Positions 56,359 through 64,000 of a DNA stretch of 64,000 bases are shown one piece after another. A program made the position numbers and the translations under genes. Under the pieces are notes generated by a model. The model had not been told where the DNA came from, did no database searches, and saw nothing but the letters and a program-made list of their open reading frames with translations. The number at the start of each line of letters is the position of its first letter. The stretch's first letter is position 1. The stretch is from Cantharellus purpuraceus (lineage: Eukaryota; Basidiomycota; Agaricomycetes; Cantharellales; Hydnaceae), in assembly GCA_025174535.1 (NCBI GenBank), contig JALBUN010000024.1:62001-126000 (forward strand). The letters are read 5' to 3'.

Positions 56359-57811
56359 TGTATGGGAACTGGTTTTCCCTTAAAAAGATCTTGTTTAAAG
56401 TCCCAAAACTGTACAATTTCGCTTGATGGCCTTAAAATATCAGCATATATCTGCTGCTTTCTCTTGATTCAGGGCCATTCAAATATTCTCTATTTTTTCA
56501 TATTTTTTTGGGAATTTTCCATGCAGAAATGAGTCTACAAACTTATTGTTCTGCTGGGCGAAGTTTTGGGACCCACATGGACCCACAAACCTTCGCAGAT
56601 GTCAGCAGCCTCAAAGTCAGCCGGAGTCACCCGGACAACTGACTCATTGTCGATCACATGACTCATTTCAATCTCCGACTCAATCTGGTCACCACTGCCA
56701 GTAAATGCTCAATATCTTCGCAACCACTGCACCTCCTGACTCCATTTTCAGTGGAGAGTTCAATAGAAGCCATGCCTACCCATAGCTGTGCTAATCAGCC
56801 TGGGAAACGAAGTATTGACCGAGTTATTTGAGTAATGGTGACTCATGCAATGACTCCTGCCATGACTCATGCTATGACTCCTTCCATGACTCATACCATG
56901 ACTCCTGTGATTACTCATACTATGACTCCTGCTCTGAGTCACACTATGACTCCATCCATGACTCATGCCATGAGTCAGAGCAAATTCAAGCAGCTCATTG
57001 GCTAGGAAACTTCCACCCCCTTCTCACATATTCCACTAGCTTCCAGTAGTTTCCATCTATTAATAGGTAGAAGTTTCCAGTAGTATTAGTCAGCTCCTGT
57101 AAATACAATATAAAAGGAGCCCATTCTGCCTCTGAATAAATAACCATTTCTCCCCCATCATTTGCACATCAGTGTGACTAGAGTGACATACAGTGTCATC
57201 CTCTATATCTCAGTAACTGTTGATTGTCCAGTTCAAGGGTCGCTTACAGTTGTGTAACTGTATTCGATTGCACTCAATGTAGTGATTGTCCTGCTTTGGG
57301 CGTGAGTGTAGTATCTACCTCGCGTGACTACGAATCTACAGGGTGAGATTGTCTGTCGATAGTCCTGCCATTAGTGCTCTTGTTTAAGTTACTAGTGTGT
57401 ACTGCCTTTGCAGAGCATTAGAATCTTGAACTCGTGTGAAGCAGTTGCTAGACTACTTCACACATTGCTGTTACCCGCTTCAGAGTGTCACTGGTTGGAC
57501 GGTCGGATTCATCCACCTACTTCCTCTAGCCTCTAAGTGCATTCCCCTCTTTTTGGAATATCTGGACCCCTAAGCGTCCGTGAACTCTAGACTCTGGAAG
57601 TCTTATTCATTCCCTACTGCTAAGAAACGTATTACCTTCCTGCGTATCGTCTGCATTGACCATTACAACGGATTGTAACCAAAGTACAAACGTTAAATCG
57701 TTTCTGGAGTTGTGCTGCAGTAGGATTTGATATTCTTCTCAGCTGTTCATTCACGGAATTGTGGTGATTTAGAGTTTGCCCTAACACCATAATTTTGTGG
57801 GTTCCAAAACA
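56359..57811 (+). mobile_element. Solo LTR, 1453 bp, TSD AGTCC
   Basis: TGTATGGGAA...CCAAAACA, same family as 51184-52616, is flanked by AGTCC at 56354-56358 and 57812-57816. A TATAAAAG box lies at 57109-57116. Unlike its relative it contains an array of TGACTC words. Confidence 0.9.
56836..56986 (+). repeat. Array of about 14 ATGACTC repeats
   Basis: About 150 bp consist of 10-bp units of the form ATGACTCnnn with occasional inverted TGAGTCA. TGACTCA is the known core site of Gcn4/AP-1 bZIP activators, so the array could act as an upstream activating region 5' of the LTR TATA box (inference). The related LTR at 51184 lacks it. Confidence 0.7.
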
Positions 57812-58116
57812 AGTCCGATGGGGATGGATGTCCGGGTTCCTATGGTGATGCTGATGCATCAATCGGAACCGGAGATGGATGGGCAGAATCAGCAGTGACA
57901 ATCAGACAGGTAAATGGAGACGTAGCGGTTTCCAAATGGAGTATAGATTTCATATGTGTGGGGATCTGAGGGGATTGGATGGGGATCTGGGCGTTAATGA
58001 ATATAGTCATAACAATATCTCCCCATTTAAGGCTGAGCCCCTGAGGCCTCATGTCTGTGGATTGAATAGGTGAGACAATTGGGCGCAGTTGGAGTTATAC
58101 TGGGGGTCTGGAGACA

Positions 58117-58124
58117 TATAAAAG
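58117..58124 (+). promoter_or_regulatory. TATA box of the antisense accessory gene
   Basis: TATAAAAG lies just inside the 3' LTR border, reading toward the accessory gene and away from the LTR. The first ATG is only 8 bp downstream, so translation probably starts at a later ATG such as the one in MSNPLAS. Confidence 0.5.
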
Positions 58125-58131
58125 GAAGGGC

Positions 58132-59951
58132 ATGATTGAGGTCTTATCCTCAACAATGTCAAACCCTTTGGCAAGCATGAGCATGGCCAAGCTGGAGCAG
58201 TTGCTCTTGGCCTGACGGAAGGAAGAGGAGGAGTGGAAACGGAAAGATGAGGAGGAAGCGGAACGGAATGGAAACGGAAGGAGGAGGAGGAGGCAGAATG
58301 GAGACGGAAGGAGGAGGAGGTGGTGGAACGGAGATGGAAGGAAGAGGAAGAAGCGGAACGGAGACAGAAGGAGGAGGAGGAGGCAGAACGGAGACGGAAG
58401 GAGGAGGAAGAGGCGGAACGGAGACAGAAGGAGGAGGAAGAGGCAGAATGGAGATGGAAGGAGGAGGAGGCAGAACAGAGACGGAAGGAGGAGGAAGAGC
58501 AGCAGCAGAAAGAGGCGGCAAAAACAGAACGGAGAAGGAAAGAGGAGGAAGTGAAGGTCGAGAGGGCCTGCATGGTGAAGGAACTTGCGGCAGCAATGGA
58601 GGCTGTGAGACTGAAAGAAGTGGAGGAGCAGGCGCATGAGTTAGAGGCCACCATGGAGGTAGAGGAGGAGGTGACTGGGGCAGGGGGAACCAGCCACCCA
58701 GGAAGTCCAAGTGTGCCAATATGGCCAGGGACCCTGGAAGTCGCCATCATCTCTGTTACACGGACAGAGATGACTCATTCGAGGACTGTCACTGCGGAGG
58801 ACTCACCATTACGTCCGTGGGCACAGCCCCTATTTGAGTTGGGGGCAGCTGAGGAAGATGATGTGGCAGAGATGGAGAGGGCAGAGGTGGAGGCGGATCC
58901 CAATGCCAATATGGAGCTCGATGCAAATGCGGAGCCCAAGGCAGGTGTGGATGTTGGGATGGATGTGAAGCCAGATCCCACTTTGAATTCTTACGAGGAG
59001 ATGGCTTGGGTAGCTGCAGTCGAGGCTCGCAAAAGAGTGGAGCTCTATGCCACTACCACCAAGAAGAATCTCGATGTCACGGTCTTTTCATTGAAGGCGT
59101 ACCTAAGTGCTGATACGGAGAAGCAAGAGGCGGACTGGAGGGTCATATGGTGCAAGGTGGAGAGTCGCGTGTTGGCGACCCATAAGAAGGAGCTGTGTGT
59201 CGTGAGGTCGGCGATCCAGCTTCACAAGCGCAAGATGGAGAAGGTGGCGGCAGAACAGCAGGACAAGGAGGAGGAGAGGGAACACTTGGAGGCCACAGCG
59301 AGAAGGGGTGGACCACCCAAGGCTCTGGCTCCAACGGAGCCATTTGGCGGACCCGGCATAACTTGCGACTTATGTCGTGATGCAGGTGTGGAGTGCGTGT
59401 GGCCTACCGGCCCAACTCGCCGACTTCGGTCCTGCGATTGTTGTTGGGGTTGAAAAGGAGGGTGTAGGATCAATGAGAAGTTCGATCCCCAGAGTCAGAG
59501 CGTCAAGCCCCGACTAGTGGTACAAGGAGGGGCAGAGAAGGAATCGGAGGGTTGTCCGACCAAAAAGAGGTGGACGGAGACGGGTGCTGTGGCAGCCGGG
59601 GGTAGCGGCATCAGATTGGAAGGGGCAACGACCGGTGCAGGTACAGGGCACGTCTCGGCACCCAATAGCACCGTGGGCCAGCTTATCTGGCTGGTTAACC
59701 TGCAGTCAGAGCACCTGCAGTGGACAGAGGGGTTGTTAGTAGACTTGGTGAGGACGATGAAACGGAAGGAGGTTCTAGAGGGTCATCGGACAGCCGAGTT
59801 ACGTCGGTTGCGGAAGTTCATGGCCCCGTTGGACGAGGATTCGGACATGGGAGATGAGAAGGATTGGGTGTCAGATGTAGAGAGTGATGAGGAGTCAGAG
59901 ACGGAGCCTGAGGTAGATAAGGGAAAGGGGAAAAGGAAATGCGATGTATAA
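58132..59951 (+). pseudogene. Antisense accessory gene of chromovirus B, nearly complete
   Basis: This is the best copy of the family, about 600 codons. An N-terminal helix is followed by a TGA near 58214 (CGA in copy A), a coiled coil of RRxKEEEEAE words, acidic linkers and a conserved SYEEMAWVAAVEARKR helix. Next comes the Cys6 motif CDLCRDAGVEC...CDCCWG, interrupted by TGA at 59452-59454 just before KGGC. The C-terminus (VGQLIWLVNLQSEHL) ends acidic and Lys-rich. Frame and length are otherwise preserved. By motif it could be a DNA-binding regulator; no function is demonstrated. Confidence 0.7.
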
Positions 59952-60098
59952 AATAAAAATGAAAATGATTATAAATTTCAGAATGGAGAAAAATGAGGCA
60001 GGGTGATTCCTTTGGAGCTTTTGGGCAGGCATGTAATTTCCCTTGACTTGTAATAAAATGATGATGCGAAATAATAGAATTAGCATTAGTAATGGGAC

Positions 60099-60455
60099 TT
60101 AAGGATTCATAAGAGGGCCAGGTTTGTCTGGATAAGCAGAGTGAAAGTCGGAGACGGATTCAGATGCATGATCGAGTTCGGACGTGGAGATCCATGAGGA
60201 TTCTTCATTGGTGCCTTTGTACCCAGTCCATTTGACTAAGTACTGGAGCTTGCACTTGTATCGATGGTCGATCTTCGAGTCCAGGATCTCAGAGATCTCA
60301 TATTCATTGTCTCCTTCAATGATGATCAGGAGAGGTGGAGGTTGCGTGCGACCAGATCTCGTTTGTAGTGGCAGGTTCAAGCATTGATATATGGAAGACT
60401 GGATGAACTGCTCGGAAGTGGTCCAGGAGGCGGAGGGTGAAAGACCTGCTGCTCA
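60099..60455 (-). pseudogene. Chromodomain of chromovirus B
   Basis: The minus-strand frame carries EYEISEILDSKIDHRYKCK and LQYLVKWTGYKGTNEESSW, nearly identical to the full-length element. It stops where the neighbouring integrase segment has been inverted. Confidence 0.9.
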
Positions 60456-61748
60456 TTATCTGTTTCCGTCCTGGTTGACTCGGAGCAAAGCCTGACACGT
60501 TAACTAGACGCTGGGACGTCTACCCTAAAGAGGGGAATAGCGACTATGCCACTGTAAACCCACACAACTTTTGTCCTGTGTTCACTAACGAGCAGCTGGC
60601 ATCATCCCTACAAGCATCCACCCTCATGACTCCCACTCTCCGAGCTGTCACCATTATGGACATTGACCAACTCTGCTCCAACATCCGCTCATCACTCCGA
60701 TCTGATCCTGCAGTTAAACACTTGGACAACCCTTCCGATCCGAAATGGTCACTTGACCCCAAAGGGCATCTCCAACACAACAACCGGATATATGTCCCCG
60801 ACGCCAACAGCCTCCAACTCCAAATTTTGCAGTATTATCATGATCACCCGATCTCTGGCCATTTCAGGCAAAATCGCACACAAGGATTAATCCGATGAGA
60901 CTATGTATGGCCAAAAATGCGGGAATACATTCAACACTACTGTAACTCCTGTACCACGTGTATGCGCTCAAAATCGCAAAGGCACAAACCCTATGGAACG
61001 CTTAAGCAACTTCCAATCCCGGAGCAACCATGGAACTCCATCTCCATGGATTTCATAGAGAAACTCCCCCCATTGCTCAGATATGACACCATACTCATGA
61101 TTGTCGACAGGTTCACCAAACAGTCACTATTCATTCCGACGCATGACACCATCACCTCTGCCTCACTAGCTAAATTGTTTGTTCTCCACATATTCTCTAA
61201 ACACGGAGTCCCATCGCATGTCACATCTGATCGGGGCTTGGAGTTCGTGTCCTCCTTCTTCCGCACATTAGGAAAGGCTCTCAACATGAAGCTTCATTTC
61301 ACCTCTGGATACCACCCTGAAGGAGATGGACAAACGGAACGAATGAATCAGTCCCTGGAACAATATTGTAACTATCAACAAGACAACTGGGCTGATCTAC
61401 TTCTGATCGCAGAGTTTGCCTACAACAACGCTCCGAATGCGACTACCGGCATCTCTCCATTCTTTGCTAATAAAGGCTACCATCCAAACATCTCCGTCCA
61501 CCCCAAGAAGGAACTCGCCTCCACCAAAGCCCACCAATTCATAACCAACCTCAATCAACTACACCAACATCTCCGAGAAACCATCTCCAATGCCCAGAAA
61601 CAATATCAAGTCTCCACAGACCGACGCCGCATTCCGGCTCTGGACCTGCAAATCGGAGACAAAGTATTCATTAAGGCCAAACACTTCCGGACCACCTGTC
61701 CATCAAAGAAACTCTCCGAGAAATACTTAGGTCCTTATGAGGTCATTA
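60456..61748 (+). pseudogene. Inverted pol segment (RNase H end and integrase) of chromovirus B
   Basis: This piece corresponds to 43886-45182 of the full-length element but reads on the plus strand, opposite to its own chromodomain. The right edge (45182) and the start of the adjoining minus-strand part (about 45186) nearly coincide, as expected for a local inversion. One TGA (60896-60898) precedes the integrase, which keeps CNSCTTC, TSDRGLEFVSSFF and GYHPEGDGQTER. It avoids the deletion seen at 44110, so it documents the ancestral reading. Confidence 0.85.
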
Positions 61749-61752
61749 CTCT

Positions 61753-62735
61753 AGACTCTGGAATAAGGCTTCCAGAGTCTAGAGTTCACGGATGCTTATG
61801 TTGAAAAAATTTTGCCTTGCTGGGAGTGTGTGGAGAGTAGATTTCGAATAGAGACAGAGGGAGTGATGGGAGCTGGATGTATGCGTAGTCGAATTGAAGA
61901 TATACTTGAGTAGTATCTTCCTACGAAGTTTGATGGGATTTGGTGTGATCTTCGTCTAGATATCGACAATTTAAGCAGGGATCGGGAGCAGATGACTCGA
62001 ACGAGAGTAAATGCTTAATAGAAAAATAGCCAGTTATTGTATGGCTTCGTAATTCGAGATTCGAGTTGAATATGCAATATTCTAATAGAATATGCAAAAG
62101 CTAATAGAAATACGCGTTCGTTCTGGAGATATCCCAGATACGAATAGATTCAGACACACAGACAGAAACAGGTGAGAGGAAATTCTCTGGTCCATTGCAT
62201 ATCTATCTAGGCGTGTTTTATACAAGATATGCATGCTAATAACTCGTGATAAAAGTTCTGTGTCATTTGAAACATGGGAAAGAAACCTGTGATAAAAATG
62301 AAATGGGGGGTGGAGCCAATAGGGAAAAAATGACGAAATAAAATATAAAAGAAATATAGGAGAATGTTCTGATGTCTGTGGAGCTTACAGGGGCTTCTCC
62401 TCTTCCCTCCTAACCATTTCCCTTCGCTTTCCTACCTCCCCCTCAACCTCCTGAGCCTCCTATGTGCTCCTATTCCTCCTATCCCCTCTGTTCCCCCTCT
62501 GTTCCCCTCTCCCCTAGAAGTCCGGTCTTCCAAATAACAGCTTAGGGGTCCAGATATTCCAAAAAGAGGGGAATGCACTTAGAGGCTAGAGGAAGTAGGT
62601 GGATGAATCCAACTGTCCAACCAGTGACACTCTGAAGCAGGTAACAGCGATGTGTGAAGTAGTCTAGCAACTGCTTCACACAAGTTCAAGATCCTAATGC
62701 TCTGCAAAGGCAGTACACACTAGTAACTTTAACAA
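61753..62735 (-). mobile_element. Reversed fragment of the 1.4-kb LTR family, split by another LTR
   Basis: Segments 61753-61798 and 62545-62735 match 57430-57600 in reverse. They become contiguous when 61799-62539 is removed. The left end forms a snap-back with CTCTAGACTCTGG and its complement. Confidence 0.8.
61799..62539 (-). mobile_element. Solo LTR, 741 bp, TSD GCTTA
   Basis: Ends TGTTGAAAAA and AAATAACA; GCTTA flanks both sides (61794-61798, 62540-62544). The TATA box TGTATAAAA lies on the minus strand near 62215, giving the orientation. It is related to the fragments at 2385-2819 and, more distantly, 54464-55286. Confidence 0.9.
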
Positions 62736-62736
62736 A

Positions 62737-63165
62737 GACGCTTATTCAGAAATACAACAAATACGTATGTACAACCTATTTTCCTCAAATTTTATACAAT
62801 ACACTTCAATTCAAACTTATTTTCATATTTCAACATGATTCTCAAATTTTACACAATATACTAGATTAAAACATATTTTGATATTTTGGCATAATTCTCA
62901 AAAATAATTGTTTTTTCCCCATTTAGTGGTGGCAACTCCCTTGAGGAAACATCCAAATATCATTGATTCTTTCTTATACAATACTTGTAACATAATTTGA
63001 ACTATCTTTAATCCCCACCTGGTATTTGTATATCTAAATACCCTATATAATACCAATTATATTCATATATACATTCCTATTATATCCATGTAAATAATTA
63101 TGTTCATCTCAACCAAATATCTTATCTTTTAAAGTTTATTAAAATATAGAATATATGTTTATATT
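62737..63165 (-). mobile_element. MITE-like element, copy 3, truncated
   Basis: The reverse of copy 1 starts with its terminal GACGCTTATTCAGAA and runs until about 63165, where identity ends abruptly. The second terminal repeat is missing. Confidence 0.8.
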
Positions 63166-63228
63166 TAAACAAAAATCATCACCTTATATCATCAACAAGC
63201 TTCTTTCTCCATAGATTTAGACATGCCA

Positions 63229-63726
63229 TTATGAATTCTTATCTTCATTGGTATGTCTGGACACTGTCCAACACAGCAAAGCCAATAGTATACCAATACT
63301 AGTTATGTAGATCATGTGCACTGTACGGCCAAGATATAGTTTCTGCCTATTTATATCTGGGCCTGGCTGTCTAACAAACGCCTGATTCACATGTGTGGTT
63401 ATAATGTGTGCATATCCAGAGGTTGGATCAGAACCACTTACAAATCTGTTGGTTTTATTCAGAAAACCTGCAAATTCTGCTACAAAAATAGGATCACTTT
63501 CATTATAGCCTATTTTATCAGGTTGTAGACCAAGAAATACATATTTGATATGAGGATACTTTGAAAGCTGGAACACTTCACCTTCAGCATATGAACGGTC
63601 CAGATACTGCCCAAAGGGGTACCAGTCACACGTTGTACAATTAGCTAGCCGGTGTGGATTGCTGTGAAAAGGCTTTTGGTAAAACTGTTGATTGAGACGC
63701 TGTTTCAGTAATGGATCAGTCTCCAT
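63229..63726 (-). CDS. Unrecognised 165-residue protein with C-terminal membrane segment
   Basis: An open minus-strand frame begins METDPLLKQRLNQQFYQKPF and has a CTTCDWYPFGQYLDRSY patch and a mixed globular-looking middle (YVFLGLQPDKIGYNESDPIF). One hydrophobic segment near the end (about 138-157, IYITSIGILLALLCW) is followed by a short charged tail. It lies in AT-rich DNA whose composition resembles the coiled-coil gene at 53963. No domain is recognised; it could be host, transposon or virus-derived. The remaining 63727-64000 shows no feature. Confidence 0.4.
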   Translation of the reverse strand: METDPLLKQRLNQQFYQKPFHSNPHRLANCTTCDWYPFGQYLDRSYAEGEVFQLSKYPHIKYVFLGLQPDKIGYNESDPIFVAEFAGFLNKTNRFVSGSDPTSGYAHIITTHVNQAFVRQPGPDINRQKLYLGRTVHMIYITSIGILLALLCWTVSRHTNEDKNS

Positions 63727-64000
63727 AGATACCTATAAGTATAAAACATACAAATATTCAATTTTATTCTGGGAAAAAAATTTACAGTTGAATGTAGCAT
63801 AGGTATACAATAATATTATTACTATTGTCTTTCCAATACTCTTTAATACATTCTGTAGATTTAAAGCTTGATGTTGCTTCCCAAGTTTTCTCTGCATAAC
63901 ATTTCCATTTAACTAAATATTCTACGTACTTTCCTTTTTCTTTGCCTTATTATTTGTTCTACTTCATTTTCAGTCTCATAATGCATCTCCACATCATACT

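Larger units (their letters stand above)
56017..58014 (-). mobile_element. 3' LTR of chromovirus B, interrupted
   Basis: On the minus strand the LTR starts at 58014 (TGTTATGAC read in reverse) and ends at 56017 (GTAACA). It is split by a solo LTR at 56359-57811 and otherwise matches the 40160 family. Internal sequence lies to the right, so element B runs leftward. Its 5' LTR is not in the window. Confidence 0.9.

Noticed and set aside
1..64000. tRNA and rRNA genes
   Set aside because: I scanned by eye for cloverleaf and A/B-box words and found nothing convincing; a dedicated search could still find one.

Overview
The window looks like nuclear DNA of a mushroom-forming basidiomycete (Agaricomycetes). 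The single-copy genes have many very short GT-AG introns (about 45-70 nt). They encode clear fungal proteins: an epsilon-COP subunit, a TFIIIA-type zinc-finger protein, a TRIP4/ASC-1 homologue, a BTB protein and a type II membrane glycosyltransferase. The transposons are Ty3/Gypsy chromoviruses with a C-terminal chromodomain. Exon models were built by hand from splice signals and reading-frame phase; each protein-coding model marked intact sums to a multiple of three.

Layout. (1) 1-3.95 kb: decayed 3' end of a chromovirus (element A), an LTR fragment, short tandem repeats and a very GC-rich minisatellite. (2) 4.4-16.15 kb: an epimerase-like dehydrogenase, then a roughly threefold tandem duplication. 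Each unit carries one member of an unrecognised zinc-finger gene family (two intact, one broken). The duplicated material includes the epimerase last exon and the TRIP4 3' end, so the array grew between those two genes. (3) 16.15-23.3 kb: the conserved core: TRIP4 homologue, BTB protein and epsilon-COP on the minus strand, then TFIIIA-like and glycosyltransferase genes on the plus strand. Epsilon-COP and TFIIIA are divergent, 103 bp apart. (4) 24.8-36 kb: three small secreted, probably GPI-anchored 8-cysteine proteins, two of them with the same six-exon structure, and two inverted copies of the zinc-finger family (one broken, one intact). (5) 36.5-64 kb: nested transposons.

The transposon half holds a full-length chromovirus (40160-49338, TSD TTAAG), a related rearranged copy (element B, 56-61.8 kb), remains of a diverged chromovirus (element C, 38.3-40.1 kb), solo LTRs with target-site duplications, and MITE-like elements. 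Removing the insertions restores two interrupted reading frames: a gene at 49.9-53.5 kb and an AT-rich coiled-coil gene at 54.0-55.9 kb.

Most notable observations: (a) every chromovirus copy carries, between chromodomain and 3' LTR and antisense to pol, a gene for a coiled-coil protein with a Zn(II)2Cys6-like cysteine motif, also present in the diverged element C; (b) the interrupted gene at 49.9-53.5 kb and its upstream flank are full of short perfect inverted repeats, about one per 40-60 nt; (c) the full-length element has a textbook A-AAA-AAA slippery heptamer abutting the gag stop codon, with the protease frame open in -1; (d) an orphan zinc-finger family is amplified in five copies.
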